Source: Arabidopsis thaliana
Lineage: Eukaryota; Streptophyta; Magnoliopsida; Brassicales; Brassicaceae
DNA: 64,000 bases
Direction: 5' to 3'
Assembly (NCBI RefSeq): GCF_000001735.4
Contig: NC_003074.8
Span: 12,710,101-12,774,100 of the forward strand
Positions 53,201 to 64,000 of the stretch are shown one piece after another (the first letter of the stretch is position 1; every line of letters starts with the position of its first letter). The notes below the pieces were generated by a model. The model was not told the origin of the DNA. It made no database searches and saw only the letters and a program-made list of their open reading frames with translations. The translations under genes and the position numbers were made by a program.

Positions 53201-55100
53201 TAAAACGACCTTTTTAAATTTGTGAATACAGTGACAACGTACCTTGGCTATCATACAACACTTGAAGAGAGTTGGAGAACATCCCCTCCACTTTTTCACT
53301 CAACATCTGCAATGTTTAGTCTGTCAAAGAAATTGAAAGAGCTGAAACCTCATCTACGAAAGATGGGAAAACAGATGGTTAGTGCTATATCAAATCGTAT
53401 TAAAGAAGCCTATAAGACACTTTGTGACCTGCAGAACGTGACAATGACTGATCTAACATCGCAAGCATTCACAGCTGAGGCAGCTGCGTATGAGAAATGG
53501 CGGAGGTTGTTAGACATTGAGGAGAGGTACTTGCAACAAAAGGCAAAGCTTCACTGGATGAGAATAGGAGATCAGAACAATACGGCTTTCTTTGCTGCAG
53601 CAAAATTTAAGGAAGTAAGAAACAATATCAGAGAAATTCAGTGTGAAGATGGGACCATAGCATAGACTCAAGATCGCATTAAAATAGAAGCAGAAAGATA
53701 CTTTAGAGATTTTCTATCTATGCGTAGATTATATCCAATGGTTGAGACAAGATCTAGAAAGCATTGTGAGCTTTAAATGTGATCAAGAAGACAAGAACAT
53801 GCTGATAAAAGAAGTATTAGAGGAGGAAGTAAGGAAAACATTATTTGTGATGCCGGTTAATAAGTCACCAGGGCCAGATGGATTCACCTCTGAGTTCTTT
53901 AAGGAATCATGGTCAATTGTGGGTAAGGATTTCGTGGTAGCTAACCAATCTTTTTTCAAGAAAGGGTTTCTACCAAAAGAGTAAATTCAACTATTCTAGC
54001 TTTAATACCAAAAAGAAAGAAGCAAAAGTAATGAAAGACTACAGACCAATATCTTGCTACAATGTTCTATATAAGGTCATATCCAAAATTCTCGCAAACT
54101 AGCTCAAGACCATTCTTCCAAAGTTCATAGCTCCAAACCAATCGGCCTTCATCAAAGACAGATTGCTAATGGAGAACCTTTTGCTTGCTACAGAAGTAAT
54201 TAAAGATTACAACAAAGATTCAGTCTCTCCACGTTGTGCTGTGAAAATAGACATCTCTAAAGCATTTGATTTTGTCAATGGGGTTTTTTGTTAAACACGC
54301 TGCGAGCTCTCGATTTCCCAGAGCAATATGTAGATTGGATACAAACCTGTGTCAGCTCAGATCTTTCTCAGTTCAAGTAAACGGTGAACTCGCATGTTAT
54401 TATAATAGCCAGAGAGGGCTTCGACAAGGCTGCTCCTTAAGCCCCTACCTATTCGTCATATGCATGAATGTGCTTTCAAGAAAGATAGATAAGGCTTTTC
54501 ATGTAAAACGAATTGATTTTCATCCAAAATGTAAACAAATGAAGCTCACACACCTCTGTTTCGCAGACGATCTAATGGTTTTTGTCGAAGGAAACAAGAA
54601 ATAAATAGAAGGAGCACCGAAGGTCTTTGAAGATTTCGTAGTTCACTCTGTCCTGAAGATTAGCCTTGAAAAATCTACGCTTTATATGGCCGATGTCACC
54701 ACAAGTGTAAAGGAGGAGATCGTGGAACAATTTCCATTTTAATATGGAGTACTACCGGTCGTTATTTAGGATTGCCTCTAATGACAAAGAAGATGACTAC
54801 AACGGACTACCTTCCTCTATTAGAGAAGATTCGCACGCAAATAAGTTCTTGGACAGCGAGAACTCTCTCCTTTGCGGGGCGACTCCAGTTGATCAGCTCT
54901 ATGATTTTCAGCGTAACAAACTTCTGGATTGCGGCATTTCGACTGCCTAAAGTCTGGGTAAAAGAAATTGACAAGATGTGCGCTGCGTTTTTATGGTCGG
55001 GTCCGATTTTAAATACGAGGAAAGCCAAGGTCGCATTGTCAGAGGTATGTACTCCCAAAAGTGAGGGATGATTGGGAATGAGATCTATAGAAGAAGCAAA
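53201..55100 (+). pseudogene. LINE ORF2 reverse transcriptase domain
   Basis: Linker with KWRRLLDIEERYLQQKAKLHW, then NKSPGPDGFTSEFFKESWSI (53854-), DYRPISCYNVLYKVISKIL, PNQSAFIKDRLLMENLLLA, AVKIDISKAFDFV (first Asp), QRGLRQGCSLSPYLFVICMN, THLCFADDLMVF (F-A-D-D active site, 54552-54590), later LPLLEKIRTQISSWTARTLS. Frameshifts fall near 53985, 54270, 54604 and 54755. About 10 codons around the MALRKAFDxV/LRALGFP region are rearranged (near 54280). Confidence 0.88.
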
Positions 55101-56215
55101 CAAAGTATGTGTGTTGAAGCTGATATGGAGGATACTTTCAGCGAAAGGTTCACTTTGGGTTGATTGGGTAAACAACCACTTAATACGTGATGGTTCCTTT
55201 TGGGCGGTGAAAGACAACATAACAAGAGGATCGTAGATATGGAAGAAGTTGCTGAAATACATTAAACTAGCAAAACAGTTTCATCGAGTAGAGGTTAACA
55301 ATGGTGAAACTACATCGTTCTGGTATGACATGGAGTTCTTCGGGGTATCTTCATGAAACACTAGGTGAACGTGGATGCATTGATATGGGTATTCCGAGAG
55401 CAACTAAGCTGAATGAACTGATAAAGAGATCGCGAATACGAAAGCATAGACGAAGGGATTTAAATCGAGTTGAAGAAGAACTGTAAACAAAGAGGCAAGC
55501 AAGGCGGGAAACAGAACGAATGTCGCTTTGTGGAAGGGGAAAAATGATTTTTATAAGCAGAAATTTTCATCTAAAGAGAAATGGTCACAAATCCGCGTCG
55601 CTAAGCCAATAATGCAAGGTCATACGGAGGTTTGGTTTTCAAACGCTACACCAAAGTACGCCTTTCTAACTTGGTTGGTTGTTAAAAACATAGTTGCAAC
55701 AGGGGAAAGAATGGTTAAATGGAAGCAAAATATGGACACAAGCTGCATCTTTTGCCAAGAACCTATGGAGACGAGGGATCACCTCTTCTTCGTATGTCCT
55801 TATTCGAGAAAAGTGTGGGAAGAACTGATGAGTGGGCTTCTTCTAGACAATTTCTAGGCAAGATGGCGAGATGTTATGCGGATTCTTGCGAGTAACAACT
55901 TGGACAACACGAAACGATTCATAATTGGGTATGTGTTCCAGAATGCTATACACACTTTTTGGGGGGAAAGAAACAGCAGGAAACATGGAGAGACACCATT
56001 ACCGACAGAGAAGATTGTGAAGATGATAGATAAGAACATTCGCAATCGCTTGAGTACACTGACAAGAGGAGGAGAGGAGAGATATGCGGGAGGGCTTCAA
56101 ATGTGGTTTGTGTCAATACTACACACTAGATAAAAACTCTTTTGAAAGTTTTTAAGAAAAGTTTGCACTCGATGTATAATTTTTTTTTTTTTTGAATATA
56201 ATTTAACATTAAATT
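55101..56215 (+). pseudogene. LINE ORF2 C-terminal zf-RVT region and 3' tail
   Basis: SFWYDMEF-like block, then TPKYAFLTWLVVKNIVATGE, CIFCQEPMETRDHLFFVCPY (C-x2-C ... H-x4-C zinc finger, 55748-55805) and YVFQNAIHTFWGERNSRKHG. It ends near 56130. The final 60 bp are the poly-T/poly-A tail structure. Confidence 0.85.
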
Positions 56216-56661
56216 AAAAAAAAAAGGAAAACAGAGAATTTATGCTGCTAAAGAAATCCGAAGACTAAAAACCGCGTAAGTGTCGATTCGAAGACGCAAC
56301 TTATTGGTGTTTTGAAGATTTCCAAATTCGGCCCACAACTTTCTCCTATTTTTAATGAAGGCCCAACACATTTTTAAGACATATATATATATATATATAT
56401 ATAGTTTTTAGGTCATTGTTTAGACCTAAGCTTGGAGTGGCTATTCTCCTTTTATCTTTTGTTCTTGGGAGCAAAACCTTGTGGAGACTCCCTTTAGAGA
56501 AGATCTTTCTTACTCTTTCTCTTGATATATTGACTATTGATTTCCTATTCAATCATGTTTTGTTCTTCTATGATCATGTTTGAGTAGTTCTCTTGTTGGG
56601 TTTAGGGATTCTCAATTAGGGATTTGGATGAATTAGTAGATCAAAAACCCTTTTAGGATAA
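56216..56661 (+). repeat. LTR H, left part (truncated at its start)
   Basis: Plus-strand Athila-like LTR sequence: a degenerate GTGTCGATTCGAAGAC at 56280, a (TA)n TATA-like run at 56382-56403, then TGTTTGAGTAGTTCTCTTGTTGGG and GATTTGGATGAATTAGTAGATC as in the F LTR. Its start is not visible, probably because of the LINE. It is interrupted by the solo LTR at 56662 and continues at 58197. Confidence 0.75.
56657..56661. repeat. Target-site duplication GATAA, left copy
   Basis: GATAA at 56657-56661 is repeated at 58192-58196 around the solo LTR. Confidence 0.9.
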
Positions 56662-58191
56662 TGATTTGTCTATAATTTGCATGATTTAGGCATTTATTCT
56701 TCACCACTTTGTCATTGTTTCATCCACATTTCATCTCATTAGGAGTCGTTTTAGTGTGTTTTGCATACTTAGGACGATTTTGCATTAGATTGCATGCGCA
56801 CTGCATATTTGGTTGTTTTTAGGTACTTTGGATGCTTTTGGAGTTCAAACAGAGGAGAAACAGAACAGAAAGTCAGAATGCCCAATGAATCCTTCAGCTT
56901 AAGTACTCTATCGCAGCCTCGGAGCCCAGCCAGGGCAAATCACTCTATCGCAACACCGGAGAAGCTAGCAGCTCAGTTTCACTCAATCGCAAAGCGAGAG
57001 GAATCACCCATCTTACACCACTCGATCACCACCTCATGACATCCACTCGATCGCACTCGATCGCAGGGTCGTTGGACCATACAATCTCGTCTTCACTTCA
57101 GACCACTCGATCGTAAGGCGGAGTCCCTGATGCCCAGTTTGGTCAATGACATACTCGATCACAGGGAATCCCATTTCAGCCCATCAGATGCCAATGACAC
57201 ACTCGATCGCAGGGTCATGACGTGAAGATTCGCTATCTATCTAGTATCCTTATTTGTTTCATTTTCGCTTATATAAGTAGCCTCTTAGGGTTTTCCCTAG
57301 GGCAGCCATTATTCATACAACTTTTATCTTTTGCAACTTTCATAGCCGCATTGTTTCTCCTGCGACTTTGTATTCACTTTCAAGTATTTGATATTCAATT
57401 TTCGTTTAAGTCTTTCATCATTTCTGTTATCATGTTTTCAATCGTTGCTTTGCTATTGTCTTTGATTATGTCTGAGTAGTGAACCGTATTTCTGAGGATG
57501 GGATAGAGTAGTTGTGGTTTACTTTGTCGTTTAAGGTGGTTGAGTTTAGAATACTAGAATCCCTTCTGGATTAGTTGCGCTTATTGCTTGTTTCACTGGC
57601 TAATGTGGAATATGAATCCAGACGTTCCAGCGCTCAGAAGGCGTTTAATGGAACGTTGGATCTATTAATTCCAGAGATATTCGCCTTTACCCCAAGGGAT
57701 TCGCTTGTAGAGAGTGTATTGGCTTTAACAAGTTGATTCGATATTGCCTGCTTAGTTAGAGAACGCACATGGGAATTAGGTCAGTGTCTAGCTTTGCTTT
57801 AGGATTTCTATCACGGGAGTGAATTAATCTGTTGTTGAACTTGTTGTCTACGGATAGCTTCTGTGAAGTTTTGTCAACCGCCTGAATAGATTAAGGAGAC
57901 CACACTATTCGATTACCCCGTCCTTAGGAATCGTTTATCCATTTTACTGCCTGTTATCATTTCTGCTTTGTTATTCACATGCCTGTTATTGCCATTTCTG
58001 CTTTTAGTTTCATTTCATTTATGTTATTGCATACTAGGACTGTTAGAACCAACCAACTCTCTACTTGGCTTTACTTAAAGCTTTCTAATCATATCTCATC
58101 TGTTTGCATCACACCGGATTGGATTGACAACCTAAAATACTACAACAACATGATAGTGTTTTAGGATTAATTAAGTAAAATCTTACTATCA
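56662..58191 (+). mobile_element. Solo LTR (1530 bp) inserted in LTR H
   Basis: TGATTTGTCTATAATTTGCATG ends trimmed to TGATTT...ACTATCA, with perfect GATAA duplication and no internal region. Related to solo LTR E along its length. Between 56910 and 57210 it carries about eight CACTCGATCGCAGGG-type words in place of the ACTCGACC/GGTCGAGT words of E. Small ORFs inside are not supported as genes. Confidence 0.9.
56940..57215. repeat. Cluster of ACTCGATCGCA words
   Basis: Words C(A/T)CTCGATCGCA(G/A) or CTATCGCA recur at about 56943, 56979, 57020, 57050, 57058, 57105, 57152 and 57200. They occupy the same part of the LTR as the cluster in E. Confidence 0.7.
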
Positions 58192-58196
58192 GATAA

Positions 58197-58766
58197 TATA
58201 TTTAGAATTCTTCATCTTCGATTGTTCTTAATGCTAGTTCTAGAGTAATTAACTAGAACTTGATTTTAGGATAATAGGTATGCCCACCATAGGTATCTAT
58301 TACTAGAACTATCTTAGATGAGCCTAGTTTTTAGATGTGGGCTAGCGTCAATTACTTAGGTGAACTTATCAAACATGATTATAATGCTTGCTTAGTTCTA
58401 GGGATTTACAAGAGAGTTGGGATCAATACTATTAAGCATAGTGAGTTTCGCGGAACACCACCGGTTACTCTATATTAGTAATTTGAGTTCTAGAATGGTT
58501 CGATAATATTCCTAATTTACTGCTAGATCTACTATTTTGATATAACCTGAGAATTTCCCTAAACCCGACGTTTTAATCATCTGAACCTTCAATCTCTTTT
58601 ATTGCTTTCTTTTCTTGTCTTTTATTTTATAATCTATTTGTTTAGCTTAATTCGAAACCTTAGTCTATTGTGTGATCTAAGAGCTTTGTGGAATTCGACC
58701 ATAAAGTACTACAATCAATCTCTTATTTGAGAGAGTGGTCTTAGGATTAATTTTACCCATATCAAT
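58197..58766 (+). repeat. LTR H, right part
   Basis: Continues ATTCTTCATCTTCGATTG..., with GTATGCCCACCATAGGTA, GTTTCGCGGAACACCACCGG and CTCTTATTTGAGAGAGTGG, ending TTTTACCCATATCA at 58766. The next sequence is Tekay-like LTR, so H was inserted into it or joined to it; the left duplication copy is not visible. Confidence 0.78.
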
Positions 58767-59803
58767 AGTACTGACTACATATTCAACGGTGGGATCACGT
58801 TTCTAACGGTTAGTTCTTGACATATCTATATGTTTTGGTGACAGTTTTATATGGAGTAAGTTGTGAAAATTTGTGTTGTTTCAATGGGAAACGAAATCGG
58901 TTTGGGCTGTGAATTTACAGGAGCCTTTAGGACTCATGGAGTAAGGTTTTGGTTGATGGAGAATCAATGTGGAGCTCAAGAGTATGCAGTTAAAACCCTT
59001 ATAGTAAGTTGGTCTAATAGGAGAGAAAGGAGAATAGAAATGTTCTTCATTTTCAACTAGGCTAAGTTGAGGGTGGTATTTGCGAAACATGGTATCATTA
59101 TCTTTTGTTTTGCTTCTTGACGCATGATATGTAGGCTTAGATCTGATTGCATAGGATAAGATTGTGTGATGATATGATTTGATGATTATTGTTTGATATG
59201 TATGGTGATGATGTTTGACCATGATATATTATGTATGAGAATGTTAAGTATAAGTATGTATGTATGATGATTATGTATGTTTGTATGAAAGACTGGGGAG
59301 AATCGAGCTATGGGCCGTGGTCTCCCTAGTAATGTGGATAGTGATAGGCTGACGGGTTACATGCAGGTCAAGAAACGCTGACGAGCCTGGGATGCATGGG
59401 AGTGTCTGAGCCACGAGGGCCAACCTCCACTCATGAGGCTCTAGTTATCACGAGGATGACTGGATCTAGCGATACGTATGTATGTGCTATTATGGATAAG
59501 ATGCTTATTATGAATGTGTTATTCGAAGTTAAAACATTTTAGGTTGATTGCTTGTGTCTAAGTTTATATGTTATGATGATGGTTGTATAGCTTTAGAAAG
59601 TGTTCTATGTTTCAGTGGGCATAGTTGATTCCCCTCACTGAGTATTCTTTACTCACCCCCTTTTTTCCTTTTTTCCTCATGATAGTAAGTGTGGGGAGTT
59701 ATGTGCAATATTTTGTTCGTGTGTGGAGTTTAAAGAAAATGTTTTGGCAAAAAGCAGATGAATAACATGTCGTCTTGGCCTATATGGAAGGGCGGGTGTT
59801 ACA
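58767..59803 (+). repeat. Tekay-like Ty3/gypsy LTR, 3' part
   Basis: Ends GGGCGGGTGTTACA (59803), the usual end of Tekay/Del LTRs, and contains GGGGAGAATCGAGCTATGGG and CCCCTCACTGAGTATT. The short ORFs at 58863-59222 are not supported as genes. The start is lost at LTR H. Confidence 0.7.
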
Positions 59804-60567
59804 CTCACAATCACCACCCATGTGTTGTGAAACTAGTCGAGATGCCGATCTTCAGTGGTGATGATCCATTATGATGGCTGCCTCGAGTAGAACAATATTT
59901 CTCCTTGTAGCAAGCACATGAAGTTCAGAAGGTTGAGATCGCTTTCATGAGTATGGAAGATGCTGCTTTGCACTAGTTACAATACCTTCGTTGGCTAATT
60001 CCAACACTGTCTTGGGTACAGCTTCAGATATAATTGATGTAACAGTTTGGAGAAGACGTTACCGCATCTCCGTTCGAACAATTAGCAGCTTTTCATCAAA
60101 CAAGTTCAGTAGATGAGTTTGTCCACGAATTTCTAACCCGGGCAGCTCAAATTCCGTTTCTAGATTCACATCTTCAGTTAGGATTATTTCTCCTGGACTA
60201 AAAGAGGAGATTTGTGTGAAATTTCGTCCAAACGACATGGGAGACTTATGACTGCGATTCATGTTGCATGGTCTATTGAAAAGGAGCTGAATTTTTACTA
60301 TGGGACAAAAAGCAAACCACATGATAAGGCATTTAGGTGATTTAAAGATTTGGGACTCTAAATCATTCCCTACGGACACTTGATCATGGGAAACCAGTTG
60401 CGTTAAGACATACATCTTCTAATGTTGGGTCAAGCAGCAACATGTATAGGCCAAGGGGTACACGTCAATATTCACACCAAGAATATCTCGATATGAAGGC
60501 GAGAGGGTTATGTTTCCGCTGCAAGCAACCCTAGCTATTCCCCTCAACATGATTGCCACTACAAGTC
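59804..60567 (+). pseudogene. Tekay-like gag fragment
   Basis: Read through stops: LVEMPIFSGDDPL, WLPRVEQYFSL, KVEIAFMSMEDAALH, VQLQI*LM*QFGEDVTASP, FEQLAAFHQTSSVDEFVHEF, LTRAAQIPFLDSHLQLGLF. A zinc knuckle remnant RGLCFRCKQP...HDCHYKSL follows near 60510-60565. This is the retrotransposon gag/capsid domain. The LTR is joined directly to the middle of gag without primer site or gag start, so an internal deletion occurred. It stops at 60568, where a short repeat begins. Confidence 0.8.
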
Positions 60568-60729
60568 TCTTAGAGCATCCTCAACGGGAGGATTTAAGAT
60601 GTTTCTTAACTAAATAAATGATTAAAATTAAATCCAAAATAATGACTTTAGGTTAGATGCGCTCTTAGCGTAGAGGCGCTCTTAGGTAATTGCAATGGTG
60701 ATGTGGCATTGTTTGATGTCTTTACCTTC

Positions 60730-60767
<38 letters not shown>

Positions 60768-61147
60768 CCTCTCACCGGAGATGGATTCTTCACTATCTTC
60801 TCCTCAATCACAAATCCTTTATTGATCAAACTATTCAATTCCGTTTCTATACACGCTGCTCCTCTTCTTTTCCTTAGATTCCATGGCTTCACCGGAGAAA
60901 TCATCTCCTTGATAGTTAAGAACTGGAGATCTCTGTTATATCGATGAAGATGGATTCATATTTGTGGTTAATCGGTTAAAGGAACTGATCAAGTACTATG
61001 TTAACATAGATTGTTACTTTAATTGCTTTAGTAAAGATTTATACTGGTTTTGGATGTATACTTTGTGAGTCAAGGGAGAGAAGGGATTTTACAACTACAG
61101 TATTTGATTGATTTTTTAAGAACTCCAACTTAGTATATTATCATTGA
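60568..61147. other. Short repeat / MITE-like region with (CT)n
   Basis: Starts AGAGCATCCTCAACGGGAGG just after the gag remnant; this resembles plant MITE ends, but no inverted partner was found. A (CT)n microsatellite lies at 60733-60762. A translated stretch around 60790-60900 has no recognised homology. Confidence 0.45.
60733..60762. repeat. (CT)n microsatellite
   Basis: About 15 CT units, followed by TGTCTCCCTCTC. Confidence 0.9.
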
Positions 61148-61255
61148 CAGAGGTGTATCAAGGAATTTTTTTACCCAGTTCAAAACGTAACAAATAAAAT
61201 GTCTTTAATAAAAAAAAATCATTTTTTTACAACTTCTCAAACAAAAAAAAACGTC

Positions 61256-62080
61256 CTACAAAAGCATCCTACGATCCTTTATGTCCTGGAATCTCTTTAT
61301 CACAATCTCATTTGTAATAGTATTGAATACATCTTTCTCAATAAAACAAACTAAACAATCATTCAAAAATTGTTCTCCAATACAATTTCGTCGATGTGTC
61401 TTTACGATCTTCATGGCTGAAAAACATCTCTCAACAGTAGCAGTAGCAACATGCAAAATCAAAACCAATTTCAAAAGCCTATAACCAAAGGGATATGACA
61501 AATGTTTTCGTGTTTCCACCACCTTCTGAGCAATGTCTCCAAGATTCTTTAAATTAGAAAATCTCTCATCATTTCGAACAGTATCAATGTAGATAGATAA
61601 TTCTTTCTCAATAGATATGAACTCTCCTAAACTAAAGTCAACTTGGTAGAACTTAGATAACCTCACTAACTTTGAGTGATCAAACTCATAAAATGCATCA
61701 ATGGGAGATAAAGAAGCAGCACAAATAAGCAATTCAGTGTTCACCTCATTAAAATGGTCGTCAAATTTCTGAAGATGGAAATCCAAAACAGAATATAAGC
61801 AATTGACCTTGTAGTGATGCATATTTGATACTCTTGTTTTGTTTCTTCGTCTCTTTGAGTCAACAAAATCTTCCTCCATCTCAACCTTTTCAAGTTCATG
61901 TTTCTCACAAAACGAAGAAACTTTCAACATGAGAGAATCTCACCCATCATCCCTAAAACACTGAAGTTGTCTCTTAGTTGATTTCACCAATGATATAGCA
62001 TTTAAAATATTTTGATCTCTTCTTTGGAGCACCATAGACAAGTTCTCTGTGAGCTCTAAAAGGTGTATCATCATGTGTAG
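61256..62080 (-). pseudogene. hAT transposase C-terminal dimerisation region
   Basis: The open part (61930-61256) reads MLKVSSFCEKHELEKVEMEE, RRRNKTRVSNMHHYKVNC, ELLICAASLSPIDAFYEFDH, then HVATATVERCFSAMKIVKTH and FLNDCLVCFIEKDVF, the hAT dimerisation domain (C-x-S-x-M/L-K). The region 62080-61931 links to the next ORF with a frameshift (QRRDQNILNAIS... GAPKKRS). Confidence 0.82.
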
Positions 62081-62830
62081 CTAAAACAAACAGTCAAAGC
62101 TATGAAAGTAATTCAGGAGACTATGTGCTTGACGTCTTTTCAAGTCATCTACGCCGTAATTCTCAAAGCATTCGAGAACCTTGATGATAGAAAAGTACAT
62201 CTTAGTCAACCGCAATAGAGTTATGTAGTGAGAATTCCAACGAGTATATCCTGGTCTTTGAAGAGAGATCTCTTGATTCAACCATGTTCTAGTACTGATT
62301 TCACCATTAATTATTCCTTCTAGAATCTTTTTTCTATGCTTCTCTCGGATCAAATCTTTCCTCTTGCATGAAGCTCCAACTACATTTAACAACAAAGAAA
62401 TCAAATCAAAAAAGTCTCCAACATTCAGATGTTTTTTTACAACTGCCACAACAACTAATTGAAATTGGTGAGTAAAGCAATGAACATAATATGGTGATGT
62501 GCTTTCCTTCAAAATTAATGATTTTAATCCATTGAACTCGCCCTTCATGTTACTTTCTCCGTCATACCCTTGTCCTCTCCCCTTTTTAATGTTCAATCTG
62601 TATTTAGCAAACAAATCATCAATAGCAGATTTTAAAGATATTGCAGATGTCTCTTTCACATGTATAATACTCAGAAATCTCTCTTTGACTATCCCACTTT
62701 TATCAAAAAATCTAAACACGAGTGTCATTTGTTCTTTATCAGACACATCAGCAGATTCATCTACTAACAAACCAAAAACGTTATGATCAATTTCTTCAAT
62801 TACAGATTTGACTTCTGCAAAATAATGCAC
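62081..62830 (-). CDS. hAT transposase central DUF4371 region
   Basis: 249-codon frame: MHYFAEVKSVIEEIDHNVFG, LLVDESADVSDKEQMTLVFR (the first catalytic Asp region, VDESxDxxxxEQ), FNGLKSLILKESTSPYYVHC with FTHQFQLVVVAV (the AYYxHCxAHxLQL helix), and PGYTRWNSHYITLLRL (the TRWNS block). This matches DUF4371/hAT proteins of the ZMYM1-like group. The upstream part is joined with a stop or frameshift at about 62831-62840. Confidence 0.85.
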   Translation of the reverse strand: MHYFAEVKSVIEEIDHNVFGLLVDESADVSDKEQMTLVFRFFDKSGIVKERFLSIIHVKETSAISLKSAIDDLFAKYRLNIKKGRGQGYDGESNMKGEFNGLKSLILKESTSPYYVHCFTHQFQLVVVAVVKKHLNVGDFFDLISLLLNVVGASCKRKDLIREKHRKKILEGIINGEISTRTWLNQEISLQRPGYTRWNSHYITLLRLTKMYFSIIKVLECFENYGVDDLKRRQAHSLLNYFHSFDCLF

Positions 62831-63569
62831 ATATCTTTCTGGATCATAGGAGACTTAATTTTGTTATTTTCAGGAGCATTATCTAAAATAACTTTACTCA
62901 CAACTTCATTTTGATCAGCAGTATACTTTAAGAGTTCCACAAAATTTCCTTTATTAGCAGAATTTTCAGACTTATAATGCCCACGGAAAGCTAATCCTTG
63001 TCACAATAAGTAACTAGAAGCATCAACAGAAGCACTCAACCGAATTCGATACTCATTTCTTGTAATATCATCTTGTTTATGCAAAGCATGATCAATAGAC
63101 TACCTTGTTTCGTCAAGTTTTCACACTTCATAACTACATTGTTGTGAAAACTATCAACACCTCCTACATGTTCTGGAAAACTCTTAAAATTATTCCACCT
63201 ACAGAATCCATCTGTGATAAATGCATCACTTCTTATACATTTACCAGCATTATCTCTGAACAACTAACAACACAGGCAAAAAGCTTTTTCTTTTTTCACA
63301 CTATACTCTAACCAGCTTTTGTACCCATCAAACCAAGTTGGGTTAAATCGCCTCAATGTTTTTTCTATCAGAGATTGTTTGAAAATATGCTCACGAGGTT
63401 GACAAGGACCTCTAATCAAGTATTTTCGAATTACCTCATCTCTTTGATTTGGATGATAATCTGTTATTCTTTTTCGATATACAGGATCCGAAGGTAAATC
63501 AATATCATCTGATTCACTGCGAGGTGGAGATTGTTCTTTTCTTTTATAATATATTTTCATAGTGTTCAT
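62831..63569 (-). pseudogene. hAT transposase TTF-type zinc-finger region
   Basis: Probable start MNTMKIYYKRKEQSPPR at 63569; the frame upstream to 63686 is intron-like. It reads LPSDPVYRKRITDYHPNQRD, YLIRGPCQPREHIFKQSLI, FNPTWFDGYKSWLEYSVKKE and AFCLCC*LFRDNAGKC. A TAG at 63264-63266 splits the zinc finger; the frame then continues AFITDGFCRWNNFKSFPEHV. The TTF-type finger binds element ends. Confidence 0.82.
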
Positions 63570-64000
63570 TGCTTCGTTTGAAACTAAATTAAGAGGAAAA
63601 AAAAATATGTCAACATTATAATTAGTTGTATAATAAATTATGACACACATGATTATGTACGAATGATACAGACCAATTTTGAACATAGTATTTATGACTG
63701 TTTTTGTAAACAGTGGTTAACGGACTTTGAGTCTTTGAGATTTTGACCACATCATTAAGCTAATATTTTTCTCCATTGTCAATCAAAATATATTGAACCA
63801 AAATTCTACACATCAACAAGCAACAAAAGCCAAACGATGAAGGTTATCAAATTCTTATTATGCAATCAACAACTATTCACATTCATTTATGGTAAAGCTA
63901 ATTTTCACCTAAATTATAAACTTACTTGACTTTAAAAAGAAGTTGCACATTGTTGGCTTGCTGGCTGCTGCTGTTTGAGAAGAAGAAAACTAAAAAGGTA
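63570..64000. other. AT-rich right end of window
   Basis: No gene or repeat end that I can support. It may hold the 5' leader and terminal repeat of the hAT element. Confidence 0.5.

Larger units (their letters stand above)
52160..56215 (+). mobile_element. L1-type LINE (non-LTR retrotransposon)
   Basis: ORF1 remnant, ORF2 with endonuclease, RT and C-terminal zinc finger, and a 3' end with a T-run (56180-56194) plus GAATATAATTTAACATTAAA and an A-run (56214-56224). The 5' boundary is placed where G gag ends and is uncertain by tens of bases. Many stops show it is dead. G is broken on its left and LTR H begins on its right. Confidence 0.85.
61148..63569 (-). mobile_element. hAT-superfamily element (ZMYM1/TTF-type transposase)
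   Basis: Coding regions on the minus strand from 63569 to 61256. A CAGAGGTGTATCAAGG string at 61148 could be the 3' terminal inverted repeat; the other end is not found in the window, so the boundaries are tentative. Confidence 0.65.

Noticed and set aside
54807..55262. Minus-strand 151-codon ORF over the LINE RT
   Set aside because: Shadow of the LINE RT/thumb region.
58863..59222. Small ORFs in the Tekay-like LTR
   Set aside because: LTR sequence without protein homology; open by chance.
60059..60415. Minus-strand 118-codon ORF
   Set aside because: It is opposite the Tekay-like gag fragment, which has recognisable motifs on the plus strand.

Overview
This 64 kb window looks like repeat-rich plant heterochromatin, most likely from a Brassicaceae (Arabidopsis-like) genome. 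The evidence is the density of Athila-lineage Ty3/gypsy retrotransposons with gag MQTRSKG-type starts and the TTTGGCGCCGTTGCC primer-binding signature, Arabidopsis-type Helitrons that carry an RPA-like gene, and a LINE whose tail has the form T-run + GAATATAATTTAACATTAAA. I recognise no ordinary host gene; every coding stretch I can identify belongs to a transposable element and most are broken.

Layout from left to right. At 1-7831 lies an Athila-like element on the minus strand (called B here) with LTR 6159-7831, gag, protease and an acidic ORF but no visible RT or integrase. It is split by a small Athila-like deletion derivative C (1614-3952, target-site duplication CCATT). B sits inside a second, RT/IN-bearing Athila-like element D (7832-15632, minus; 5' LTR 14477-15632), which also holds a solo LTR E (11877-13658, TSD ACAGC). 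D in turn sits in the helicase region of Helitron 1 (15633 to about 28719, minus), whose RepHel gene starts near 20243 and which has an RPA-like gene upstream (about 21160-24100). Helitron 1 is also interrupted by a deleted chromodomain gypsy element (24705-28010, TSD GAAAG), and next to that lies a 5S-rRNA-like stretch. The left half is therefore four levels deep: Helitron > D > B > C.

From 29312 to 31850 there is a decayed PIF/Harbinger element (Myb-like protein plus DDE transposase). From 32761 an RPA-like gene on the plus strand, probably of a second Helitron, is interrupted by Athila-like element F (34793 onwards); F holds its own solo LTR (37165-38348). A second copy of the RPA-LTR junction follows at 43440-45826. 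The RPA 3' exon (45827-46170) and the start of a RepHel ORF (47239) come next. Then come a copia fragment (47374-48855), a head-to-head inverted LTR (48856-50211), a gag-protease element G on the minus strand (50212-about 52160), an L1-type LINE (about 52160-56215), an LTR (H) split by a solo LTR (56662-58191, TSD GATAA), a Tekay-like LTR plus gag (58767-60567) and a hAT element on the minus strand (61148-63569).

The most unusual signal is a 14-bp palindrome, GTGTCGATCGACAC, which recurs through the Athila-like elements C, D, F, G and their LTRs, mostly as pairs whose starts are exactly 21 bp apart (14 + 7 + 14). It occurs in noncoding LTR sequence at a fixed place (about 186-198 nt from the LTR start, about 100-110 bp upstream of a TATA-like box) and also inside gag/pol ORFs in different reading frames. 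A related but different TCGA-centred motif (ACTCGACC ... GGTCGAGT) fills the B and E LTRs. A 260-bp-armed inverted repeat is centred exactly on one copy of the 14-bp palindrome.
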